Shown piece by piece: positions 43,664-51,863 of a stretch of 64,000 nucleotides of DNA. The DNA comes from JAGVSR01 sp963742405. GTDB taxonomy: Bacteria; Pseudomonadota; Alphaproteobacteria; Rhizobiales; Hyphomicrobiaceae. The first letter of the stretch is position 1. The number at the start of each line of letters is the position of its first letter. The DNA is taken from assembly GCA_963742405.1 (NCBI GenBank), contig CAVUMB010000005.1:248001-312000 (forward strand). The letters run 5' to 3'. A program made the translations under genes and the position numbers. A model generated the notes under the pieces. The model saw only the letters and a program-made list of their open reading frames with translations, had not been told where the DNA came from and did no database searches.

Positions 43664-44788
43664 ATGCGGATCGGCGTACCCACCGAGATCAAGGTTAACG
43701 AATACCGCGTCGGCCTTGTGCCGGGTTCCGTGCGCGAGTTGACGGCCAAGGGCCACGAAGTATTTGTGCAGTCCGGCGCCGGCGCAGGCATTTTCGCCGA
43801 CGACGCCGCCTACGAATACGCCGGCGCCAAGATCCTTCCCGACGCCGAAGCCGTCTTCGCTCAGAGCGAGATGATCGTGAAGGTCAAGGAGCCGCAGCGG
43901 GTGGAATGGGAGCGCCTGCGCCCCGATCACATTCTGTTCACGTACCTGCATCTCGCACCCGATGCCGAGCAGGCCATGGGCCTTCTCGCATCAGGCGCCA
44001 CCGCGATTGCCTACGAAACCGTGACGGATGCCAACGGCGGCCTGCCGCTGCTGGCACCCATGAGCGAGGTCGCCGGTCGGCTGTCGATCGAAGCCGCCGC
44101 TATCGCGCTGCGCCGCCCGACCGGTGGCCGCGGCGTCCTGATGGGTGGCGTACCGGGCGTCAAACCGGCCAAAGTGGTCGTGCTCGGCGGCGGCGTCGTC
44201 GGCACACATGCAGCTCGCATGGCAGCCGGACTTGGCGCAGACGTCACTGTCCTTGATCGCTCGCTGCCCCGCCTGCGCCAGCTCGATGAACTGTTCCAGG
44301 GTCGCGTTCGCACGTTGGCCTCGACCATGGAAACGGTCGAAAGCGAAGTGCTCGCAGCCGACGTTGTCGTCGGTGCTGTACTCGTCGCCGGCGCCAGCGC
44401 GCCCAAGCTTGTCACGCGCGCCATGCTGAAAGCCATGAAGAAGGGCGCAGTTCTCGTCGATGTGTCGATCGACCAGGGCGGCTGCTTCGAGATGTCTCGC
44501 CCCACGACTCATGCTGAGCCGACCTTCGAAGTCGACGGCATCATTCACTACTGCGTTGCCAACATGCCGGGCGCGGTTCCGACCACGTCGGCACAGGCAT
44601 TGAACAACGCCACGCTGCCGTTCGTGATCAAGCTCGCCGACAAAGGCCTTGCCGCATTTGACCGCGATCCTCACCTTGCTGCCGGCCTCAACGTCAAGAA
44701 CGGCCGCATTATGCATCAGGCAGTCGCCGTGTCGCTCGGCTTCGATCGGCTGGGCGAGGGAAAGCCGGTGGCGCTCGCAGCTGAGTAA
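43664..44788 (+). CDS. ald: Alanine dehydrogenase
   Basis: A 374-residue enzyme that interconverts L-alanine and pyruvate plus ammonia with NAD. It starts MRIGVPTEIKVNEYRVGLVP. The substrate-binding Lys 75 (IVKVKEPQ) and catalytic His 96 (LFTYLHLAPD) are at the standard positions. The nucleotide-binding segment is KVVVLGGGVVGTHAARMAAG, and the NAD-site helix is AMLKAMKKGAVLVDVSIDQG. AGGAGG precedes the ATG and a strong terminator follows. The Lrp-type gene is divergent. Ammonia from EutBC could be fixed by this enzyme, which is inference. Confidence 0.97.
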   Translation: MRIGVPTEIKVNEYRVGLVPGSVRELTAKGHEVFVQSGAGAGIFADDAAYEYAGAKILPDAEAVFAQSEMIVKVKEPQRVEWERLRPDHILFTYLHLAPDAEQAMGLLASGATAIAYETVTDANGGLPLLAPMSEVAGRLSIEAAAIALRRPTGGRGVLMGGVPGVKPAKVVVLGGGVVGTHAARMAAGLGADVTVLDRSLPRLRQLDELFQGRVRTLASTMETVESEVLAADVVVGAVLVAGASAPKLVTRAMLKAMKKGAVLVDVSIDQGGCFEMSRPTTHAEPTFEVDGIIHYCVANMPGAVPTTSAQALNNATLPFVIKLADKGLAAFDRDPHLAAGLNVKNGRIMHQAVAVSLGFDRLGEGKPVALAAE

Positions 44789-44817
44789 TGCTGCGGGCGC
44801 AATCGACCTGACCGATC

Positions 44818-44851
44818 AGGGGCGGCGCCGATGGGGCCGCCCCTATTTTTT
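44818..44851 (+). terminator. Rho-independent terminator after ald
   Basis: AGGGGCGGC and GGCCGCCCCT form a GC-rich stem with a short loop, followed by ATTTTTTG. Confidence 0.88.
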
Positions 44852-44893
44852 GGGTGAGCCCGGCACGCGCCAGCAACCAGCAGCACACGGCAA

Positions 44894-45283
44894 CTATAAG
44901 AACCGCTCGCGGAATGCGTCGACGTTGACGACGGCGCGCGTGTGTTCGCCCGCGCCGATGCTGTGCAGGCCGTCCTCGGCGCTGACGCGGAACATCAAAC
45001 GCCGGCCCTTGATTTCCACCAGTTCCGCCGTCGCGGTCACCGTGCGCCCGACCGGCGTCGGCGCAACATGATCTACGGCAATCCGAATGCCGACACTGGT
45101 GTGGCCGGCATCGAGCAGATGTTCACAACAATCGACAGCTGCGGCTTCCATCAGTGCGATCATGACAGGCGTCGCAAGCACAGCCTCGCAGCCGCTACCG
45201 ACATGCACCGCCGTATGCGCTTCGTCCACGATGATCGATGCCGTTCCCGTCAATCCGGCGCGAAGCGGGCCTACTTCCTGCAT
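44894..45283 (-). CDS. Hotdog-fold thioesterase, FlK (fluoroacetyl-CoA thioesterase) family
   Basis: The product has 129 residues. The FlK-like active-site triad can be seen at Thr 38 (EAVLATPVMIALMEAAAVD), Glu 46 in the same segment, and His 72 (VGIRIAVDHVAPTPVGRTVT), matching the TP...E...H spacing of the family. Such enzymes hydrolyse acyl-CoA; fluoroacetyl specificity should not be assumed, because most relatives lack it. The start was set at the ATG at 45283; the frame is open upstream. Convergent with ald. Confidence 0.85.
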   Translation of the reverse strand: MQEVGPLRAGLTGTASIIVDEAHTAVHVGSGCEAVLATPVMIALMEAAAVDCCEHLLDAGHTSVGIRIAVDHVAPTPVGRTVTATAELVEIKGRRLMFRVSAEDGLHSIGAGEHTRAVVNVDAFRERFL

Positions 45284-45345
45284 GCTTTTTTCCCTGACTA
45301 ACCCGCAGAACATGCACGTTGGGCGGTCAGGAGGAAAGCGATCGT

Positions 45346-45876
45346 CTATTCCGGCTCGGGCCGGAACAGATCGCCGGCGCACGTGAGATAGGCTTGCCGC
45401 ACGCGGTGCGGCATGGGTCGCGGCAGATCGAGCGCAAGCACCGCCCCGTCCGCGCCCGTGATCTCAAAGCGCCCTCCCGTGACCATCAGTTCTTGTGCGA
45501 AGCTTGGACCGGTAAAGCCCTGCAATACGCGTCGCGTTTCGACGATACCGCCAGCGATGCGGCGGGGGCGAGGAAAGAGTACAGCCGTATCGTGCGTGGC
45601 AGTAACGAGCCGAATTGACTGAGCGTTCGTCGATGCCGAATTTGGCCCCGAACGCGCACGCACGGCGAATGCCGTTTCGTTGCCGTCCCGAAATGCGATG
45701 ACTTCGGCAATCGCCGACCCTTGAGCCGCCGACCCCGTTGCCGAAAGCCCGCAGCCCGCAATCTGCCCATTCTCCAGAAGCGTCAAAGGTTCGAGGTTTG
45801 TTACCGGTTCCGCGCCAGCCGTTCGGGCGCCCGCCATGGCAAATGCCATGAGCAAGACGGCAATCAAACGTTCCAT
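45346..45876 (-). CDS. Secreted hypothetical protein
   Basis: A 176-residue protein with a signal peptide (RLIAVLLMAFAMAGARTAGA). The mature part contains GQIAGCGLSATGS, IAFRDGNETAFAVRARSGP and RPMPHRVRQAYLTCAGDLF, with two Cys that could pair. I recognise no domain. It lies in a run of minus-strand genes for small secreted proteins (45.3-46.8 kb), 5 bases downstream of the next gene's stop. Confidence 0.7.
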   Translation of the reverse strand: MERLIAVLLMAFAMAGARTAGAEPVTNLEPLTLLENGQIAGCGLSATGSAAQGSAIAEVIAFRDGNETAFAVRARSGPNSASTNAQSIRLVTATHDTAVLFPRPRRIAGGIVETRRVLQGFTGPSFAQELMVTGGRFEITGADGAVLALDLPRPMPHRVRQAYLTCAGDLFRPEPE

Positions 45877-45881
45877 GCCCC

Positions 45882-46304
45882 CTATTGAGCCTTCGTCGTT
45901 TCCACAAGCCCGGGAGCCACGCTGCCGCTGGGCCCAATTTCATTGTACCCCTCACGACAACTCATCTGGAATGCCAGACGGCACGGATTGGGATCGGACG
46001 TGTGAGCACACGCCAGCGTCTTCTTCCAAGATGCCAGTACCGTGTCCGCCTGGACCTTGAATTTCTCCAGATCCGCGCCGGTAAATGAGCCGGCCAACGC
46101 TTCTGCCTTCGCCGTCGGCTTCATATCCAGACAAACCGCGGCCATTCCGGCAGCTTGACCATAGCGGATACCGGCATCACGCGGATTGGCGAGGTCGTTG
46201 TATCCGGCAGCCTGTGGCTTTGCGGCGTCCGCGGCCTGAACCAGCGAAACACTCGGCGTCAAAGTGATGAAGACGGCAACAGCGATCAGGCGACGCGCGG
46301 GCAT
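45882..46304 (-). CDS. Secreted four-Cys protein with EIGPxGSxxPGL C-terminus, copy 1
   Basis: A 140-residue protein with a signal peptide (RRLIAVAVFITLTPSVSLVQ, ending QAA). The mature part reads GIRYGQAAGMAAVCLDMKPT, then ADLEKFKVQADTVLASWKKT, LACAHTSDPNPC and SCREGYNEIGPSGSVAPGLV. The gene upstream (46388) has the same order of elements and the same spacing of Cys residues, so they are tandem paralogs. No function is known to me. ATG 46304 has GGAGG upstream. Confidence 0.75.
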   Translation of the reverse strand: MPARRLIAVAVFITLTPSVSLVQAADAAKPQAAGYNDLANPRDAGIRYGQAAGMAAVCLDMKPTAKAEALAGSFTGADLEKFKVQADTVLASWKKTLACAHTSDPNPCRLAFQMSCREGYNEIGPSGSVAPGLVETTKAQ

Positions 46305-46387
46305 GAGAAACCTCCAGAATGATTTTGCAAGTGTACGGGCGCGGATCGCGATTGGCTCAGCGCGATCGTTGCTGCGCTGCGTCATGC

Positions 46388-46807
46388 CTAGGGCGCAAAT
46401 TCGAGCAGGCCTGGCAGAGCCGAGCCATCCGGGCCGATTTCGCGCCAAGCTGAGGTGCAGCTGAGAATCTTGGATTTGCGGCACCCATTCAGTTCTCGCG
46501 GAAACTGCGCTGGGTCGATATCCGTGCAACGAAACGCCTTGTCCCATGCCGCCACAATCCGAGTGCTGGCAGCATCAAACACCTCTCGATCCGAACCCGG
46601 AATTGCGGCTGCCAGTTCGCCAACCTTGGCGGTCGTGCGGGCACCTGGACACGTTTTCATCGCAGCCAGCGCCTGTCCATGCCGCGCACCTTGCTCATCG
46701 ACGCCAGGCAGAGGCTTGTCTGGAAAAGCCTGCTGCGCACGTGCGGCAGCGGCCGAAATTATTAAAACAACGAGGAGTGTCGCGGCTCGGAACATGGGCC
46801 GCTGCAT
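46388..46807 (-). CDS. Secreted four-Cys protein with EIGPxGSxxPGL C-terminus, copy 2
   Basis: The 139-residue protein has a signal peptide (FRAATLLVVLIISAAAARAQ). The mature part reads GARHGQALAAMKTCPGARTT, then FDAASTRIVAAWDKAFRCTD, NGCRKSKILSCTSAWREIGP and DGSALPGLLEF. It shares pattern and Cys positions with the gene at 45882, but the identity is clearly well below that of a recent duplicate. An internal ATG at 46795 is an alternative start. Confidence 0.75.
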   Translation of the reverse strand: MQRPMFRAATLLVVLIISAAAARAQQAFPDKPLPGVDEQGARHGQALAAMKTCPGARTTAKVGELAAAIPGSDREVFDAASTRIVAAWDKAFRCTDIDPAQFPRELNGCRKSKILSCTSAWREIGPDGSALPGLLEFAP

Positions 46808-46843
46808 ATCACCGGTTGGCTTCCAATCAAAGCCGGAGCGTGA

Positions 46844-47515
46844 CTAGGCGTCGGCGAGCGCATCAAGGCCATCGCGATTCTTGATCACGATCATGCCATT
46901 GGAGACACTGATCAAACTGCGTCCGGCCAGATTGGACATCGCCACTTCAATGTCGGCTGTCGAAACATCGAGCGCAACGGCGAGTGCGGCCGTGCCGGCT
47001 GATCCAGCCTCCAGCGCCGTCTCGCCGGAACGGCACGCCGCCCCTGCGACAGCTAGGATATACGCGGCCAACCGCTGAGGCAGCGGCCGCAGTCCCGGCC
47101 GCAGGGCCCGGTCGCGCATGAAATCAAATTCCCGGTCGGCGGCCGATGCCATTCGCGCGGCCAGCGCAGAGTCCGCGCCAATGGCCCGCTCCAACTCATC
47201 GTCAGACAAAACTTCAACCGACGTATCGACCATCGCCTGCGCTGTCGAGACGTGTTCACCCAGTGAACCCAGGCCGACGATGTCGCCCGGAAACGCAAAT
47301 TCGATCACGTCATGACTACCGTCCGGCCACACGACGTAATGGCACAGCGCTCCGCTTTCGACGCGATATGCGGCGCGTCGAGCCGCTCCGGGCGAGAACA
47401 AAGTGTCACCATGGGCAATCATACGGCGGCTCCTGTCGGCCGCAGCCGAGCATTCCTCCGCTCGCAAATCCGCGAACGAGACGGTCTCGAACTGGCCGTT
47501 ATCGGCGAACATCAT
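46844..47515 (-). CDS. Crp/Fnr family transcriptional regulator
   Basis: A 223-residue protein with a cyclic-nucleotide-binding-type barrel (RRAAYRVESGALCHYVVWPD; VIEFAFPGDIVGLGSLGEHV), a dimerisation helix (LERAIGADSALAARMASAAD) and a C-terminal winged helix (ALDVSTADIEVAMSNLAGRS, LISVSNGMIVIKN). It has no FNR-type N-terminal Cys cluster, so it is not an oxygen sensor of that kind. The effector is unknown. GGAG precedes the ATG. It could control the small secreted-protein genes downstream on the same strand. Confidence 0.9.
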   Translation of the reverse strand: MMFADNGQFETVSFADLRAEECSAAADRSRRMIAHGDTLFSPGAARRAAYRVESGALCHYVVWPDGSHDVIEFAFPGDIVGLGSLGEHVSTAQAMVDTSVEVLSDDELERAIGADSALAARMASAADREFDFMRDRALRPGLRPLPQRLAAYILAVAGAACRSGETALEAGSAGTAALAVALDVSTADIEVAMSNLAGRSLISVSNGMIVIKNRDGLDALADA

Positions 47516-47759
47516 CCTCTAACTCCATACTAGAGAGGACTTGGGACGAGCACCTGCCACATTCAAGTCATAATTCGCAAAGGTGACAGACGTTTAAGTA
47601 ACGATGGCTCAGCTCGAAAGTTTCGTCTGTTCCGTACGTGACTCTTAAAAATCGCGGTGCGTGCTGCCGCCAAGCCGCGCCGCAGTGTCCGCCCATGCCA
47701 CTGGGCGGGTGGAGCGTCCAGAAAAGCCCGGTTTCAAGGTGAATGGACCCAGCGAGATT

Positions 47760-47792
47760 GCGACTAAGCCGGGGCTAAACCCCGATAGTCGC
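47760..47792 (-). terminator. Stem-loop downstream of the 47800 gene
   Basis: GCGACTA and TAGTCGC are inverted repeats, with an inner GGGG/CCCC pair. The structure lies 8 bases past the stop of the minus-strand gene. No T run is seen. Confidence 0.5.
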
Positions 47793-47799
47793 CGGTCGC

Positions 47800-48168
47800 T
47801 TAAGGACAGCGCAGCAGATCGCGCGAATTACCGTCTTCCGTCAGCGTCAATGTGTCACCCGACAGCGTCAGCTCGATTACTATCGATTGTTGGTCGCCTT
47901 CTACGCTGCATGCCGCTTTGCCCGACCATTCGTTTTCACCAGCCGATGCCAACCCGTTGAATGTGCAATGAGCTTCATGCTGGTCGTAGCCTTTGGCCGA
48001 CATGACGACGGGGGCATCCGCACTGTCCTGTCGCAGCTTGCAGTTTTCGAGATCGGCCGCCCATTTGCCGGCAAATTCCCCGGCCTGACAAGTCGCGGCA
48101 AAACTGGCGGTTGCAGCCAGCGTGACGACAGAGTTGCAGATTGCGCGAGGCCTGCAGCGGACGGACAT
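47800..48168 (-). CDS. Secreted hypothetical protein with Cys residues
   Basis: A 122-residue protein with a signal peptide (ICNSVVTLAATASFAATCQA). The mature part includes GEFAGKWAADLENCKLRQDS, APVVMSAKGYDQHEAHCTFN and CSVEGDQQSIVIELTLSGDT. The order (GxWA near the N-terminus, then paired Cys and beta-strands) suggests a small beta-rich domain, but I cannot name a family. ATG 48168 has GGAG upstream. Confidence 0.68.
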   Translation of the reverse strand: MSVRCRPRAICNSVVTLAATASFAATCQAGEFAGKWAADLENCKLRQDSADAPVVMSAKGYDQHEAHCTFNGLASAGENEWSGKAACSVEGDQQSIVIELTLSGDTLTLTEDGNSRDLLRCP

Positions 48169-48264
48169 GGGCGATCTCCGTTTGGTCGGCTTTGGCAAAC
48201 CAAAGCCGTTGGGAAGCATTTGTTGGCATGTTGGTATGGCTAAACCGCGATCAAATTCAAGCGT

Positions 48265-48669
48265 TCAGCGCCCGGCAGAAAACTGTCCTTTGCCATAGAG
48301 CGCAAGGGTCTCCGGCGCGACGGCGTACTCGCTGACACAGTACTCTGGCCTGGACTGCAGCTTTCTTGCGAATTCGGCCCGCGTTTTATCGAATGCGCGG
48401 CCGGCCTTTTCGGAAGTGGCGTCATCGCGCCCGCGCCGTTTGGCGTCCTCGACCAGATGGGCGCGCACGCCCCCCGCATCGACGGTAACGCCGCATCGCT
48501 GTGCGGCGGCAATGTCCAAGCCGACCAGATATGCGCGATCGAAATCCTCAGCCGGCAATCCAACGACGGCGCTGCCGAACGTCGCAGCACACGCTGACAA
48601 GCTGGTCGCGGCCAGTCCGACCGCGGCCAATCGTACGTCAAACCATCCGCGCAACGACCGAACCGACAC
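48265..48669 (-). CDS. Putative lipoprotein, hypothetical
   Basis: About 134 residues from a GTG at 48669; the start is uncertain. Near the N-terminus LAAVGLAATSLSACAATFGS resembles a lipoprotein signal with an LSAC lipobox. The rest contains LPAEDFDRAYLVGLDIAAAQ, EKAGRAFDKTRAEFARKLQS and RPEYCVSEYA. I recognise no family. The open frame extends to 48816, but that would overlap the divergent SRPBCC gene. Confidence 0.6.
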   Translation of the reverse strand: MSVRSLRGWFDVRLAAVGLAATSLSACAATFGSAVVGLPAEDFDRAYLVGLDIAAAQRCGVTVDAGGVRAHLVEDAKRRGRDDATSEKAGRAFDKTRAEFARKLQSRPEYCVSEYAVAPETLALYGKGQFSAGR

Positions 48670-48787
48670 CGCTGCCGCCTGCTGACACGCCACGACCCGA
48701 GCATAACCGTTGCTGCGCCGGTGTTCACAAATATGCCGGCTTCCCAATGGATAGCTGCACGCTCCGATCAACGACGGAGTTCGCACC

Positions 48788-49357
48788 ATGCTGCGTACGA
48801 TTTTTCTCTTGATCACCGCAGCTTTGACGGCGCTGCTCGTCTGGGTCGGCCTGAAGCCGGCGCACTACACCGTCGAGCGCACGGCGGTCATCGCGGCCGC
48901 CCCGGCTGATGTCTTCGCCCACGTCTACGATTTCGAAAAATGGGCTGACTGGTCGCCGTGGGCGAAGCGCGATCCGAATGCCAAAGTGACGTTTGAGGGT
49001 CCAAGGGCCGGGCCCGGCGCGATCATGAAGTGGTCGGGTAACGAGGAAGTCGGCACCGGGGCCATGGCCATCACCGAGGCCAATCCGCCCCAGGGCCTCA
49101 AGATCCGGCTCGATTTCGTCGCGCCCATGCACGGCACGAGCGACGTCGGCTTCATCTTTCAGCCCGAGGGGCCGGGCACGAAAGTGACGTGGTCCATCGC
49201 CGGTGAGCAGGGTTTCGTCGAGCGACTGATCTGCACTGTCATGGGTCTCGATGTGAACTCAATGATCGGCGCTGACTACGAGACCGGCCTCGCCAATTTG
49301 AAACGGGTGGCAGAAGCCGCTCCGCCTGCTGCCGCTGTAGGTCCACCGCCGGGTTGA
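48788..49357 (+). CDS. SRPBCC (START-like) domain protein with membrane anchor
   Basis: The product has 189 residues: an N-terminal helix (TIFLLITAALTALLVWVGL), then a helix-grip domain (YTVERTAVIAAAPADVFAHV, YDFEKWADWSPWAKRDPNAK, FVAPMHGTSDVGFIFQPEG). The C-terminal helix contains NSMIGADYETGLANLKRVAE. The fold binds hydrophobic ligands in a deep cavity; this subgroup (polyketide cyclase/dehydrase-like) has no fixed function. The C-terminus is Pro/Ala-rich. Confidence 0.88.
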   Translation: MLRTIFLLITAALTALLVWVGLKPAHYTVERTAVIAAAPADVFAHVYDFEKWADWSPWAKRDPNAKVTFEGPRAGPGAIMKWSGNEEVGTGAMAITEANPPQGLKIRLDFVAPMHGTSDVGFIFQPEGPGTKVTWSIAGEQGFVERLICTVMGLDVNSMIGADYETGLANLKRVAEAAPPAAAVGPPPG

Positions 49358-49360
49358 TGT

Positions 49361-50410
49361 TCAGGTCGCCGCGACCTGCGGCCCGGCGCGAGGATTGGCC
49401 GGATCAGTGGCCAAAAGCGTGCACGACGACGGGCGGACGAACAGGAAACCAAAGCGTGTCCCCTGGACGACATGCGCTAGGATCAGGGCGCCGGCGACAC
49501 CGGCTGCGGTCGAAATCAGCGCTGCGCCCCAATCTGGAATAACGGGTCCCAGTTTTAACGCCGCGACCCGCGCCGGTCCCATGAACAAAGGGAAGGCGAG
49601 ATAGACCTTGATCGAGTTGCGACCCAGATAGGCTAGCGCTCCGCCAGGGGATGTCGGCGCTAAAAGTACGCTGAGGGCGATCACGGCGGCGACGCCGAAA
49701 TATGAAACCAGAAGATTGGGCCCGGTCATGAACGCGAGCCCGTTCTCGACTAGAAGCCAGTTGATCGCAGCCCACGCGGCGAGCGCCCCCGCGACGACAG
49801 CGACCGGGCTTTGGGCCAGCCGAGACGCGAATTCAAACACGCGAGGTGCAGCCCAGTAGCCGCTGTAGAAGAAAACAAAGCGCGCGGCGAACTCATCGAT
49901 CAGTAACGAACCGGTATGTGGCTGAGCATAGTAACATGCTGCTGCTGCCACCCACACAAGCGCCTTGGGTGCACCCTCGAGTAGCTTGGCAAACACGAAG
50001 AACACCGCCAGCATGTAGATGAACCATAGCGTTCCCCACGGCTGCACAAGCCCGCCTATGTAAGTCCACGCAGTCGCCTCCGGGCCGTTCTCCGCGATCA
50101 TGCCGGGCGCCTTCAGCGCGAACTGGATCGTCAGCCACAGCACGTAGAAGTACGCGAAGTAGACGACCTTGCTGTCGAGGTACGACCGCCAAGGCCGGTT
50201 GATGCGCGCCGCCAGGAATAGCCCGGAGATCAAAAAGAAGTCCGGCATTCGAAAGGGTTTAGCCCATTCGATAAAGCCGCTGAGGAGCGTCGTCTCGCCG
50301 GTCGCTTTTTCGACGCCCAGCGTGGCGTGCATCATAACGACGAGAAGAATGCAAAGTCCCTTGGCGACGTCGACGAAGGCAACGCGAGTGTCGTTTATTG
50401 GGCTGGGCAT
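49361..50410 (-). CDS. Acyltransferase family 3 membrane protein
   Basis: A 349-residue polytopic protein starting MPSPINDTRVAFVDVAKGLC. The acyltransferase-3 signature is ILLVVMMHATLGVEKATG and FRMPDFFLISGLFLAARINR, followed by about nine hydrophobic helices (GTLWFIYMLAVFFVFAKLLE; GRNSIKVYLAFPLFMGPARV). The family acylates sugars or other envelope molecules at the inner membrane. The substrate cannot be told. The ATG at 50410 is preferred; upstream sequence in frame is not conserved. Its end nearly abuts the convergent SRPBCC gene. Confidence 0.88.
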   Translation of the reverse strand: MPSPINDTRVAFVDVAKGLCILLVVMMHATLGVEKATGETTLLSGFIEWAKPFRMPDFFLISGLFLAARINRPWRSYLDSKVVYFAYFYVLWLTIQFALKAPGMIAENGPEATAWTYIGGLVQPWGTLWFIYMLAVFFVFAKLLEGAPKALVWVAAAACYYAQPHTGSLLIDEFAARFVFFYSGYWAAPRVFEFASRLAQSPVAVVAGALAAWAAINWLLVENGLAFMTGPNLLVSYFGVAAVIALSVLLAPTSPGGALAYLGRNSIKVYLAFPLFMGPARVAALKLGPVIPDWGAALISTAAGVAGALILAHVVQGTRFGFLFVRPSSCTLLATDPANPRAGPQVAAT

Positions 50411-50702
50411 GGAGTAGCGGCTCTTTTGTCTGTCGGCTTTCGGGATTTTTGTGCCGGCGCGGCACACGCGGGTCGCAACCTGTGTGCTGTTCCGCAAGGC
50501 GCATTCCACGCATGTGAAGGAACAGCCTGCCCCGTGGCCCTGGTCCCAGGCACGGTGAAGAATGTGTAAACTGACGAACGAAGCCTGTGGCACCCCAGGC
50601 TTGCCCCCATGATTTTGACAGCGTCACGTCCCATGCGGCGTGCTACGATCAGCGCTCTGCCGGTATCATCCGGAGAGCACATTCAAGGCCGGAGCCCTGC
50701 CC

Positions 50703-51152
50703 ATGACGCTCAAGCGGCTGATCTATGCATCGCACCCGTTCGGCTTCGACGACCTGGTGCTCGCCAATATCCTGAAGACCGCGCAGACCATGAATGCACG
50801 CCACGATGTTACCGGCACGCTGATCTGCCGCGAGGATCTCTATCTTCAGCTGCTTGAGGGCGATCGTGTCGATGTCGATTCCATTTTTGAGAAGATTTCA
50901 CGCGACGATCGGCATACCGACGTCGAAATACTGGTCCAGGAAAACACAACACAGCGATTGTTTCCGGCATGGGCCATGCGGCACGATCCGGCCAAGAGCT
51001 GGATGTGGACACGCGAACAGGTGAGTGGCGGCGCCGTTGAGAAAGCCACCCGTGACGAGGTGCTGGCCATCTTCGTCCGGCTCGTCGCCGAGGAACCGGG
51101 CCACCTGTCCGGATTGCCGGCCAACTGTCCCGTGGCGCGCAGCAAAACCTGA
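50703..51152 (+). CDS. BLUF-domain blue-light sensor protein
   Basis: A 149-residue protein made almost entirely of one BLUF domain. The flavin-interacting Tyr 8 (LKRLIYASHPFGFDDLVLAN), Asn 31 (TMNARHDVTGTLI) and Gln 49 (DLYLQLLEGDRVDVDSIFEK) are at the expected positions. TDVEILVQENTTQRLFPAWA carries the conserved Trp region. It binds FAD and shows a red shift in blue light. There is no fused output domain, so it must act through a partner; none is obvious nearby. Confidence 0.92.
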   Translation: MTLKRLIYASHPFGFDDLVLANILKTAQTMNARHDVTGTLICREDLYLQLLEGDRVDVDSIFEKISRDDRHTDVEILVQENTTQRLFPAWAMRHDPAKSWMWTREQVSGGAVEKATRDEVLAIFVRLVAEEPGHLSGLPANCPVARSKT

Positions 51153-51282
51153 TCACGGTCAAAAACGCGCATCTTTGCACGGCCGGGCCAAATCCCCATG
51201 TGGATGGCACGAGAGAGCGATGACGCACGCCCCGCCACAAGGCCGGGCTCGCGCCGCTTGCAAGATGAACAAGGAGACGAAC

Positions 51283-51555
51283 ATGAAAATATCCGTGGCG
51301 GCCGCAACGCTTGCGGCCGCAATAAGCGTGAGCAGTGCGGCACTCGCCGATAGCTATTTCGATGTCGAAGGTGCCCGCGCTAATGCCCGGGCCGGTGGCC
51401 CGGTCAGCGAATACGATGCGGAGTTATTGGAGCGCTACGGCGCACTGAGCGGAACCGGCAATTGGCGTGCCCGCGCGCCGCAGCCTTATCGATACCGATC
51501 GGCCGAGCCTCCGCGCCGGTCAGATCGCAAGGTCCAGCGGCGTTATTACGACTGA
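51283..51555 (+). CDS. Small secreted Arg/Tyr-rich protein
   Basis: A 90-residue protein with a signal peptide (ISVAAATLAAAISVSSAALA). The mature part is polar (YFDVEGARANARAGGPVSEY; YGALSGTGNWRARAPQPYRY) with a basic C-terminus (RRSDRKVQRRYYD). AAGGAG stands 7 bases before the ATG and decides the start. No family is recognised. A stem-loop follows at 51578. Confidence 0.72.
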   Translation: MKISVAAATLAAAISVSSAALADSYFDVEGARANARAGGPVSEYDAELLERYGALSGTGNWRARAPQPYRYRSAEPPRRSDRKVQRRYYD

Positions 51556-51577
51556 GATACGGCTGTCTAAAACTAAC

Positions 51578-51609
51578 GTGGGCCGGAAACGTTTCCGCTT
51601 CCGGCCCAC
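51578..51609 (+). terminator. Stem-loop after the 51283 gene
   Basis: GTGGGCCGGAA and TTCCGGCCCAC form a perfect 11-base inverted repeat with a 10-base loop. No T run follows. It could serve both convergent genes. Confidence 0.65.
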
Positions 51610-51630
51610 TCGTCTGACGCCGATGGTCGA

Positions 51631-51759
51631 TCAGCGCGACATATCGTGCTGCGTAGGTCCGCCGAGTTTCATCGGCTCATACGTGGGCGCGGCTTCTTCG
51701 CGGCGGCAACCGGCGGCAAGCGTGGCGGCGAGACACACGGCGAGCAACGTGATTTTCAT
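51631..51759 (-). CDS. Very small lipoprotein (entericidin-like size)
   Basis: Forty-two residues beginning MKITLLAVCLAATLAAGCRR with an LAAGC lipobox, then a polar tail (EEAAPTYEPMKLGGPTQH). GGGAGAGA precedes the ATG at 51759. After processing only about 25 residues would remain. No family is recognised. Confidence 0.65.
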   Translation of the reverse strand: MKITLLAVCLAATLAAGCRREEAAPTYEPMKLGGPTQHDMSR

Positions 51760-51863
51760 TCGATCTCTCCCTCGAGACAGTACCCCAGACGCAGATGACG
51801 TGTGCCTATAACGGCCAAGACAACGGTCTTGTTCCGCAGCGTCCGACGAAAAACCTGAGGGTG

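Noticed and set aside
44894..45283. A true fluoroacetate resistance gene
   Set aside because: The active-site pattern is shared by the whole thioesterase subfamily, so fluoroacetyl-CoA specificity cannot be claimed.
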